A DNA stretch of 25,869 nt from Christensenella sp. UBA4626 (GTDB lineage: Bacteria > Bacillota > Clostridia > Christensenellales > UBA1242): the NCBI GenBank assembly GCA_002406115.1, contig DHNC01000037.1:1-25869 (forward strand), in the 5' to 3' direction. The translations under genes were made by a program, and so were the position numbers. Below, one piece after another: positions 16,871-22,843 of this stretch. Position 1 is the first letter of the stretch. Every line of letters starts with the position of its first letter. The notes beneath the pieces are model-generated. The model was not told the DNA's origin, did no database searches, and saw only the letters and a program-made list of their open reading frames with translations.

Positions 16871-18151
16871 TTGAGAGAGATAGAAACTATTTGCTCATTT
16901 TGCGGGCGTCCTGCTCGTGAGCTTACTGATATTATTAGCAATCCAGAGGGCGATTGCTTCATTTGCAAGGATTGTTTGAACATCTGCCGTGACCTTATGG
17001 ATTACACTCACAAAACAAAACAGGCAGAAAACCAAACAAATCAGTTTATTGATTTGCCTAAGCCACAGGAAATCAAACAAAAACTTGACGATTTTATTAT
17101 TGGACAAGACGAGGTTAAAAAAATTCTTGCCGTATCTGTTTATAACCACTATAAACGCATAAATTACAATCTGATAAAAAAGGACAACTCACAAGACGAA
17201 ATTGAACTTGAAAAGAGCAATGTTTTGTTGGTGGGGCCTAGCGGCAGCGGCAAAACTTTGCTTGCAAAAACACTTGCAAAAACTTTAAAAGTGCCTTTTG
17301 CCAGCAGCGATGCAACCGCTTTAACTGAGGCGGGATATGTCGGTGATGACGTTGAAAATATTTTGTTAAAACTCATCCAAAATGCGGATTACGATATTGA
17401 AAAAGCGCAACGTGGCATTATATATATCGACGAAATTGACAAAATTGCACGCAAAACACAAAACGTTTCAATCACCCGTGATGTCAGCGGCGAGGGCGTT
17501 CAACAAGCCTTGCTTAAAATTTTGGAGGGGACTGTCGCAAGCGTGCCACCACAAGGCGGACGTAAGCACCCTCAACAAGAAAATATCAAGATTGACACAA
17601 CCAATATTTTGTTCATTTGCGGCGGGGCGTTTGTTGGGCTGGATAAAATCATCAGCGAACGCAAAGGTGCAAGTCAGTTGGGCTTTGGCATGGACATCAA
17701 AAGCAAGCAACAAACTGAAAGCATCAACAAGTTTGAAGATATTCAACCGCAAGACCTTATCAAGTTTGGCATGATACCGGAATTTGTTGGACGTCTGCCA
17801 ATTGTTGCCACTTTAGATAGTTTGGACGAGTCCGCTTTGGAACGTATTTTGGTTGAGCCTAAAAACGCAATCACAAAGCAATATATCCAAATGTTTAAAA
17901 TGGACGGCATAGATTTGCAGTTTGACCCAAAGGCAATCAAGGCCGTTGCAAGACGAGCAATCGAACTTAAAACTGGCGCCCGTGGGCTTCGCACCATTCT
18001 AGAAGAACGTATGCTTGATGTTATGTATAGCGTACATTTTGAGGAGAATATCAAGAAGATAGTGGTAACCGAGGACTTTATATTAAAGAAAGGCAAGCCA
18101 CAGATAACTTACGACAAAAGCAAAATAGCGACACACAAAAAATCTGCGTAA
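16871..18151 (+). CDS. clpX: ATP-dependent Clp protease ATP-binding subunit ClpX
   Basis: ClpX is the AAA+ unfoldase that feeds substrates into ClpP. The 426-residue protein has the N-terminal zinc finger (C8, C11, C32, C35) for adaptor and substrate binding, Walker A GPSGSGKT (122-129), the pore loop GYVG (155-158), Walker B IIYIDEID (183-190), the sensor-2 segment GARGLR, and LGF (270-272) in the place of the IGF loop that docks on ClpP. Translation starts at TTG 16871: no ATG or GTG is in frame between the upstream stop at 16829 and the zinc finger, and a G-rich ribosome site (AGGGAATGGGGG) precedes it. It is separated from clpP by a terminator and ~240 bp. No lon gene follows. Confidence 0.96.
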   Translation: MREIETICSFCGRPARELTDIISNPEGDCFICKDCLNICRDLMDYTHKTKQAENQTNQFIDLPKPQEIKQKLDDFIIGQDEVKKILAVSVYNHYKRINYNLIKKDNSQDEIELEKSNVLLVGPSGSGKTLLAKTLAKTLKVPFASSDATALTEAGYVGDDVENILLKLIQNADYDIEKAQRGIIYIDEIDKIARKTQNVSITRDVSGEGVQQALLKILEGTVASVPPQGGRKHPQQENIKIDTTNILFICGGAFVGLDKIISERKGASQLGFGMDIKSKQQTESINKFEDIQPQDLIKFGMIPEFVGRLPIVATLDSLDESALERILVEPKNAITKQYIQMFKMDGIDLQFDPKAIKAVARRAIELKTGARGLRTILEERMLDVMYSVHFEENIKKIVVTEDFILKKGKPQITYDKSKIATHKKSA

Positions 18152-18165
18152 AAGCGGATTTTTTT
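18137..18165 (+). terminator. Terminator overlapping the clpX stop codon
   Basis: AATCTGC (18141-18147) pairs with GCGGATT (18154-18160), flanked by A- and T-runs. The TAA stop of clpX is in the loop, so the last codons are part of the terminator. Confidence 0.8.
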
Positions 18166-18168
18166 CAT

Positions 18169-18260
18169 GTCATCCTGAGCGGAGCGAATGACCTGAATAA
18201 TTTTCATTAGAAAATTTTCAGATTCTAGCGGAGCCGAAGGATCTTGTGCCGCAGGCACTT
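18169..18260. repeat. Degenerate REP-like hairpin repeats
   Basis: GTCATCCTGAGCGGAGCGAA at 18169 and GATTCTAGCGGAGCCGAAGG at 18221 are diverged units of the family that also occurs at 18373-18472, 20233-20491 and 22375-22493. A small hairpin, GTGCCGCAGGCAC, follows at 18246-18258. They begin four bases after the clpX terminator. Confidence 0.6.
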
Positions 18261-18266
18261 TTGATG

Positions 18267-18338
18267 ATAACGTTATTTGTTTAAAATCTCGCTACGCTCG
18301 AAAGATTCTTCACTTCAAAACTACGTATTTCGTTCAGA
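18267..18338 (+). repeat. Inverted repeat, left arm (72 bp)
   Basis: This is the reverse complement of 20320-20391 with only three mismatches in 72 bp, all within one four-base spot. The two arms face each other across a ~2-kb segment with the unknown minus-strand gene and the Smr gene. The arm contains family-type hairpin sequence. Confidence 0.85.
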
Positions 18339-18372
18339 TTGACATCTTCAAACTCTAATCCACATATTCATT

Positions 18373-18472
18373 TGTCATCCTGAGCGTAGTCGAAGGATCT
18401 CAGGATACAAGATAGGCTTTTGCGAAGCATGGAGATGTTTCGACTTCACTATCGTTACGCTCAACAAGACAA
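18373..18472 (-). repeat. Composite REP-like element, copy 1 (reverse orientation)
   Basis: About 100 bp: one arm TCATCCTGAGCGTAGTCGAA at 18376, a central segment with GCTTTTGCGAAGCAT, and an opposing arm with GATGTTTCGACTTC. It is the reverse complement, in plan, of the copies at 20404-20491 and 22375-22493. Each arm can form its own hairpin, and the two arms can pair with each other. Confidence 0.75.
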
Positions 18473-18492
18473 TACTATATCAAGAAGTAGTC

Positions 18493-18524
18493 AAAAAAAA
18501 GACGGCTAAAATGCTGTCTTTTTT
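18493..18524 (-). terminator. Terminator of the minus-strand gene (possibly bidirectional)
   Basis: GACGGC and GCTGTC (18501-18506, 18513-18518) form the stem with a G-U pair around TAAAAT. On the minus strand the stem is followed by eight T (A18493-A18500), and on the plus strand by six T. It lies 24 bp beyond the stop of the minus-strand gene. Confidence 0.8.
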
Positions 18525-18547
18525 GTATAACAATCCAAATTTGATTG

Positions 18548-19549
18548 TTAGATTTGTGTCAAATTTGTTTGTGGTTTGATAAAACTGGAAATGTTGTCAA
18601 TCTTTGCAACGTGGTCAACCAACTCCAAATTTAAATAGTACTTCTCTTTATCGGTCAATTTTTCAATTGGGTGTGAGATATAAAATTCTCGTTTTTTACC
18701 AATCAAATAGTCGTATCTTGTCTTTTCGTCAACTTTCATTTGAGCCAAACGAGCAACCAAATTGCCTTGAAGATAAGTATATCCGTTTTGATTGAGATAT
18801 TGCACCAAACTCATTCCTTTGGAAATAGAAATTCTTATGAGTGTGTAATAAAAATCTTTGTCTAAATAAAGTGACGCATCAATATTTTTGGAAGGGTACA
18901 GCGCTTGCAATTTTTTCAGATTTGCTGCCTCGTCGGAAATTAAATGACCGCCATGTGCGCTTTTGCTATTCTGAAATCCCAACAAGTTTACAACTTCTGC
19001 AATTGTCAATGACGGATATTTGTATCTCCTCAAATGGCGTATCATCTCGTACAAATCCGAATTGTCACGGCGGATTCCAGCCAAATTCTTGTCAGGGTAG
19101 GCTTGTTTCAATTTTTCAATCAGTGCTTTTTCGTAATCAACATTGATGTTAGCCTCTTTCAATCTATATCCAGTTGTCAAAACCAAAAAATCGTAAAGGC
19201 AACTGCCATGTTTTGTGGCGAGGGTGCAAAGTTTGCCATATGTTTCACTTTTGGCTTGCTTAAAATTTATCTCCTTGTCAACATAATTATTCCCGTCCGC
19301 CAAATCACGCAAATCGGCAACAATTTCAAGATAAGCCGCAAATTCTGGGTCAAAATCAAAGCCACACATTTTGTAAATATCGGCAGTTTCGTATTTTACG
19401 CCATCACGTTTTGAAAATTTGGTTTTAAGGTTTGATAAATAATCGTAATAAGGCAACTGCCTCTTTGGTTGATAAATGCTGCCGCCATTATCAATGTGGT
19501 TTTGGATTCTTTTGGTTAATTCCCCAATAGGATTTTCAAATTTTATCAT
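18548..19549 (-). CDS. Unknown protein with ~65-residue helical repeats, apparently leaderless
   Basis: A 333-residue soluble protein with no signal peptide or membrane segment. It seems to be built of three or four degenerate repeats of about 65 residues. The clearest pair has KLKQAYPDKN, then LYEMIRHLRRYKYPSLTIAE and NLLGF, against KLQALYPSKN, then FYYTLIRISISKGMSLVQYL and NQNGY; earlier segments end in CGF and TGY. Many basic residues would allow nucleic-acid binding, but no known motif is visible. I do not recognise the family. The start is ATG 19549: an exact TTGACA-N17-TATAAT promoter (19556-19584) ends only six bases before it, so the mRNA should begin at the ATG itself; the longer frame to 19600 would need translation of the promoter. 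A terminator follows. It is divergent from the Smr gene. Confidence 0.75.
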   Translation of the reverse strand: MIKFENPIGELTKRIQNHIDNGGSIYQPKRQLPYYDYLSNLKTKFSKRDGVKYETADIYKMCGFDFDPEFAAYLEIVADLRDLADGNNYVDKEINFKQAKSETYGKLCTLATKHGSCLYDFLVLTTGYRLKEANINVDYEKALIEKLKQAYPDKNLAGIRRDNSDLYEMIRHLRRYKYPSLTIAEVVNLLGFQNSKSAHGGHLISDEAANLKKLQALYPSKNIDASLYLDKDFYYTLIRISISKGMSLVQYLNQNGYTYLQGNLVARLAQMKVDEKTRYDYLIGKKREFYISHPIEKLTDKEKYYLNLELVDHVAKIDNISSFIKPQTNLTQI

Positions 19550-19555
19550 GCTTTT

Positions 19556-19584
19556 ATTATACAATAAAAATCCGCTTATGTCAA
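19556..19584 (-). promoter_or_regulatory. Consensus promoter giving a leaderless transcript
   Basis: On the minus strand TTGACA (19579-19584), 17 bp and TATAAT (19556-19561), all exact. Six bases (19550-19555) separate the -10 box from the ATG, which places the ATG at +1. No ribosome binding site is possible. Confidence 0.8.
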
Positions 19585-19621
19585 TATCGGATTTCGCCAT
19601 AGGTCAACCCTGCAATTTGCT

Positions 19622-19650
19622 TTGACTAAATTTGCAATTTGAGTTAAAGT
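19622..19650 (+). promoter_or_regulatory. Promoter of the Smr gene, leaderless spacing
   Basis: TTGACT (19622-19627), 17 bp and TAAAGT (19645-19650), then six bases (TAAGAT) and ATG. The -10 box is imperfect, but no Shine-Dalgarno sequence precedes the ATG, which supports a leaderless start. Confidence 0.55.
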
Positions 19651-19656
19651 TAAGAT

Positions 19657-19998
19657 ATGAAATTGATAACAATTGATATAAAAAGTGAACAACAAACAGT
19701 CAAGCAAGCAATTGCTGAATTTTTGGTTGAAGTTGATGCCTACAAAAAAGGCGGATATAAAGTGATGAAAGTTATCCACGGCTATGGCAGCCATGGGATA
19801 GGCGGAGCAATCAAACGAGAGTTTTTGCGTGAATGCCAAAACTTGAAAAACCGTGGCAAAATTGAAGATTTCGTCTGCTGCGACAATTGGACGGAACATA
19901 ATATAACCCGCAAAATTGCAATCAACTATTGCCCAGATTTGCTGGCAGATAGGGAACTGTATTTGCTCAATCCCGGCTGTAGCATTGTGATAATTTAA
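19657..19998 (+). CDS. Smr-domain protein (stand-alone MutS2 C-terminal-type domain)
   Basis: A 113-residue protein that is essentially one Smr domain. Visible are the N-terminal LITIDIKSEQQTVKQAIAEF segment, equivalent to the LDLHG strand and helix but without the usual DLHG, and the second signature VIHGYGSHGIGGAIKREFL (family consensus xxHGxGxGxLr). The C-terminal CSIVII strand closes the fold. Smr domains of MutS2 and related proteins act as endonucleases or RNA/DNA-binding modules. Loss of the first histidine motif leaves activity uncertain. Promoter spacing makes it a candidate leaderless gene. It is divergent from the unknown repeat protein, with 107 bp between the two start codons. 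Confidence 0.85.
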   Translation: MKLITIDIKSEQQTVKQAIAEFLVEVDAYKKGGYKVMKVIHGYGSHGIGGAIKREFLRECQNLKNRGKIEDFVCCDNWTEHNITRKIAINYCPDLLADRELYLLNPGCSIVII

Positions 19999-20232
19999 AC
20001 GTCGCAGCACGCCATTAGGTTAGTTTGCTAATGTAATCCAACGCAAACATAAACCTTTTGCTCCGTTGCTTCTTATCCCACAAAATCTCACGCTTTTGCG
20101 GGAACCCTAATAAAGCGATGGATGGTGACGTGGTGGTGGGGTTGTTATAAAAACTACCCTTTGGTGTTCATTGCATTCACACCAACCTTCCCCTCACAAG
20201 GGGACACGAGGTGAGAGGATTTGCTGTAAATA
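19999..20232. other. Structured non-coding stretch after the Smr gene
   Basis: No gene is visible. TTGGTGT (20161-20167) and ACACCAA (20179-20185) form a perfect hairpin, and CCCCT (20190-20194) with AGGGG (20199-20203) another. CCCCTCAC at 20190-20197 can instead pair with GTGAGAGG at 20211-20218, so two structures exclude each other. There is no T-run typical of a terminator. This may be another intergenic repeat family or a decayed element. Confidence 0.4.
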
Positions 20233-20275
20233 TTGTCGTCCTGAGCGAGCGTTAGCGTAGTCGAAGGATCTCGGG
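20233..20275 (+). repeat. REP-like hairpin unit with a ten-base expansion
   Basis: It is a TCCTGAGCG...AGTCGAAGGATCTC unit in which AGCGTTAGCG-type sequence is inserted between the two halves. The stem pair TCCT/AGGA is kept. Confidence 0.7.
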
Positions 20276-20319
20276 ATAAAAGACACACGATTTGATAAGA
20301 AGAAACACAACATTGTCAT

Positions 20320-20391
20320 TCTGAACGAAATACGTAGTTTTGAAGTGAAGAATCTTTCGAGCGTAGCGAGATTTTGAGAAAATAACGTTAT
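20320..20391 (-). repeat. Inverted repeat, right arm (72 bp)
   Basis: Partner of 18267-18338 (69 of 72 positions when reversed). The sequence itself is an expanded hairpin unit of the same family, with ATTCT and AGAAT at its stem ends. Confidence 0.85.
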
Positions 20392-20403
20392 TTTTCACAT
20401 CTT

Positions 20404-20491
20404 TGTCATGTTGAGCGAAGTCGAAACATCTCTATGCTTCGCAAAGGCTTGTCTTGTGTCGTGAGATTCTTCGACTACGCTCAGAATGACA
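20404..20491 (+). repeat. Composite REP-like element, copy 2
   Basis: An 88-bp element with 29-bp arms (20404-20432 and 20463-20491) that are inverted repeats at 24 of 29 positions, around a 30-bp centre that includes TATGCTTCGC. It begins and ends with TGTCAT/ATGACA. Each arm is a smaller hairpin by itself. From 20492 to the promoter at 20602 I see only A/T-rich sequence. Confidence 0.8.
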
Positions 20492-20601
20492 GCAATAAAT
20501 TGTGATAACCTTGGGAGCCCTGTTTTCTTCATTCTAAACAAATAAAATCAAGAAAAATATATTAAAAAAAATATATTTAGCAAAAACATTGTGCAATTTG
20601 C

Positions 20602-20631
20602 TTGACTAAAAAACTTTAAACGACTTAAAAT
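20602..20631 (+). promoter_or_regulatory. Promoter of the LRR surface-protein gene, leaderless spacing
   Basis: TTGACT (20602-20607), 18 bp and TAAAAT (20626-20631). Six bases (ACAAGT) follow, then ATG at 20638, so the transcript should start at the ATG. Confidence 0.65.
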
Positions 20632-20637
20632 ACAAGT

Positions 20638-20700
20638 ATGAAGATAGGGGGAAAAGCAACCCCAAACCGCCGTAGGGGGGGGGGTAGCGTTAACATTTAA
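20638..20700 (+). CDS. N-terminal fragment of the LRR surface protein, cut off by the G-tract register
   Basis: From the leaderless ATG the frame reads 20 codons: MKIGGKATPN, three Arg, three Gly, SVNI, then TAA at 20698-20700. The Lys/Arg-rich sequence is what would be expected as the charged start of a signal peptide, and the hydrophobic core lies just downstream in another frame. With nine G in the tract the frame would pass into that core after 23 residues. So this is either the off-state product of a phase-variable gene, a short upstream peptide, or the result of a sequencing error in the G-run. Confidence 0.6.
   Translation: MKIGGKATPNRRRGGGSVNI
20675..20684 (+). repeat. Run of ten G, putative phase-variation tract
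   Basis: Ten consecutive G in an A/T-rich genome, inside the predicted signal-peptide coding region. Nine or twelve G would join the leaderless ATG (20638) to the main frame; ten gives a TAA after 20 codons and eleven gives a TAG directly after the tract. Confidence 0.8.
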
Positions 20701-20707
20701 GGTAGCA

Positions 20708-22324
20708 ATGCTTTTCATTGCTGTTTTTTTAGGCGTAGGTTTGACCTATGCCTATTTTACTGCCACTTCCAAGGACCATAACGACATTCAGTTTGCTAAC
20801 GTGTCAGTGGATTTTGTAGATAGTAACGACATCTACACAAACGCACTTTTCACCAACCAACAATTATCTCAAAAAATCCGCCCAGGTGAACAAATTCAAC
20901 TAAAAACAGTGTACGTCAAAAACACAGGCGAATACGATGTATACGCCATATACAAACTCACATTAAACGTAACCAAAAAGTCATCATCAACGGCAGACTA
21001 TGCAAAAGAGTATTGGTATAACCTAGACGGCGTAGCACTCTCAGGCTCAGCCAGTTCAACCACAGACGAGGCAACATTCTTAGCCATTGATGCCAAAAAG
21101 CAAACTAACCTTACAGTTGAAATCCCATACGAACTGGATAACTCATACAAACAAGCCTCAGCACAATTTAACTTAGAAGTCTACGCAATCCAATCTCTGC
21201 TAAAAGAAAACACAGTTTTATCTGACAGCATAACTGCTTGCCAATTGATACTTAAAAACAAAGACCAGCAAAATGTCCCATCTCTCAAATTCTATCTAGA
21301 CGGCAAACTAAAATCTGCCACATACCCAGCCTCTGGCTTGGTTAAAGATATATCTGTTGACGGCATAACCACAGACAACACCCCAGGCTGGTTTTACGAC
21401 GCCGACTGCACCGAATTTGCCTACGATAACGACACCATAACCGAAAACACAGTTTTGTATACAAAAACTGCCACATTGGATAAATTGAATATTATAACCA
21501 CCTCAAATGATACTGCATGGATTGATAAAAGCTTTGATGTGGCTATTGGAGATGTTGTTATTCCACGTACTTACACGAAGGAGGGAAAAACATACACAAT
21601 AACGCAAATTGGTAAAGATGCCTTTCATAACGGAACGGGCAACAACTGGGAATATAATGATAATTTAACAAGTATTGTAATCCCTCAAACAATAATTGAT
21701 ATTGGAGATTCTTCACTATATGGTTGTGATAAAATTAAAAAAATAGGATTGCCAGAAGGTATGACTTATTTGTCGTACGCAGCAATGAAGGGTTGTTTGC
21801 AACTAACCAGTATAGTTATACCTTCGACATTAACTCGCATAGATGGTGATGCTTTTTATGCTTGTCGATCGGTGACTAGTGTTACTTTTGTTGACATAGA
21901 AGCCGTGACTTATATTTCTTCATATGTTTTTGGTGATATGAGGTCATTAAAAACCATTGAATTGCCACCAAATATTACCTGTATTTATAATTACACATTT
22001 GATTATTGTATTTCTTTAACATCTATCAAAATACCAAGCAAAGTTAATACTATTGGCAGTTATGCTTTCGGAAATTGTAATGCTTTAACTCAAATTGTAA
22101 TACCTAAAACGGTTACAAGGATTGATGCTAATGCTTTTCAAAATTGTTCAAATTTAAACATCTTTTGTGAGGCAAGTTCAAAGCCAAGCGGCTGGTCAGA
22201 CACATGGAACTCGTCAAACCGTCCAGTGACATGGGGCTACACCGGCACCAGCACAACAAGCACAGTGGATTTAACTTCAAACACAATCGCCATTTTGCCA
22301 AGCAAACAAAAATGGGACGAATAA
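20708..22324 (+). CDS. SipW-type exported surface protein: TasA-like domain, InlB-type repeat and BspA-type leucine-rich repeats
   Basis: The present frame gives 538 residues from ATG 20708; with one G fewer in the upstream tract it would be 561 from ATG 20638. Residues 1-17 are a hydrophobic core ending in LTYAYFT, typical of SipW-dependent exported proteins. About 25-165 resembles the TasA/camelysin fold (RPGEQIQLKTVYVKNTG). PGWFYDADCTEF through ITENTVLYTK (~226-253) is an InlB/Flg_new-type repeat. About 296-485 holds five or six BspA-type (LRR_5) repeats such as LTSIVIPSTLTRIDGDAFYAC. No sortase signal is present. Such proteins often bind host or partner surfaces; here that is inference. 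ATG 20708 has only a weak AAGG site, eight bases after the upstream TAA, so reinitiation is possible but would give a signal peptide without its charged start. The LRR half is more T-rich than the N-terminal half. Confidence 0.85.
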   Translation: MLFIAVFLGVGLTYAYFTATSKDHNDIQFANVSVDFVDSNDIYTNALFTNQQLSQKIRPGEQIQLKTVYVKNTGEYDVYAIYKLTLNVTKKSSSTADYAKEYWYNLDGVALSGSASSTTDEATFLAIDAKKQTNLTVEIPYELDNSYKQASAQFNLEVYAIQSLLKENTVLSDSITACQLILKNKDQQNVPSLKFYLDGKLKSATYPASGLVKDISVDGITTDNTPGWFYDADCTEFAYDNDTITENTVLYTKTATLDKLNIITTSNDTAWIDKSFDVAIGDVVIPRTYTKEGKTYTITQIGKDAFHNGTGNNWEYNDNLTSIVIPQTIIDIGDSSLYGCDKIKKIGLPEGMTYLSYAAMKGCLQLTSIVIPSTLTRIDGDAFYACRSVTSVTFVDIEAVTYISSYVFGDMRSLKTIELPPNITCIYNYTFDYCISLTSIKIPSKVNTIGSYAFGNCNALTQIVIPKTVTRIDANAFQNCSNLNIFCEASSKPSGWSDTWNSSNRPVTWGYTGTSTTSTVDLTSNTIAILPSKQKWDE

Positions 22325-22335
22325 AGTTAAAAAAC

Positions 22336-22365
22336 AAAAAGTACCAAACATTTTGGTACTTTTTT
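22336..22365 (+). terminator. Strong terminator of the LRR gene
   Basis: AAAAAGTACCAAA (22336-22348) and its exact complement TTTGGTACTTTTT pair around the three-base loop CAT, and T continues to 22365. Confidence 0.9.
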
Positions 22366-22374
22366 GTTGTGCTT

Positions 22375-22493
22375 TGTCATGTTGAGCGAAGTGCAACGAA
22401 GTCGAAACATCTCTATGCTTCGCAACGGCTTACTTATAGTTGTGAGATTCTTCGATTTCGCTAACGCTCCACTCAGAATGACAAATAGAATTA
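22375..22493 (+). repeat. Composite REP-like element, copy 3, with both arms expanded
   Basis: Same plan as 20404-20491, with TGTCATGTTGAGCGAAG at the left and CTCAGAATGACA at the right, and the same TATGCTTCGC in the centre. The left arm has GTGCAACGAA inserted and the right arm a matching ~11-base insertion, so the arms still pair. It starts ten bases after the terminator. From 22494 to 22598 I see no gene, only a partial repeat end (CGCTCAATATGTCA at 22499). Confidence 0.8.
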
Positions 22494-22598
22494 AGATACG
22501 CTCAATATGTCAGCGGTGAGGGGGCGGGGATTGAGATGTTTGAATATTCGACATCTAAATTTAAAATAAAGCACAAAAATGTTTTCTTTTTATGCTTT

Positions 22599-22619
22599 TT
22601 TGTGACATAATAAAGTTAA
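22599..22619 (+). promoter_or_regulatory. Extended -10 promoter of the six-repeat surface protein
   Basis: CATAAT (22606-22611) is preceded by TG plus one base (22603-22605), with no good -35 box. The 21 bases equal 13887-13907 except at one position. The start would be near 22618, leaving a leader of ~225 nt that I cannot explain; no gene is visible in it. Confidence 0.5.
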
Positions 22620-22843
22620 CAAACGATGATTGCTTATTATAATTTTGTAAACAATAGTGATTGTTTGATGCAGACAAAATGATTGCAATTTGAAACATTG
22701 GCGGGTGTTTGCATTGAATAATAAAGATTTCCTTTTATTGCAAAGGTTGTTTGTCAAAATCTTTCTAACAGAAAAGGTTGTAGGGCACAATCTAAAAAAA
22801 TAAAGAAAGTTGTTTACATAAAAAAACGAATTAAGGGGTAAAA

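Noticed and set aside
18169..20491. CRISPR array
   Set aside because: The repeats are diverged, irregularly spaced, in both orientations and lie without regular spacers; no cas gene is present.
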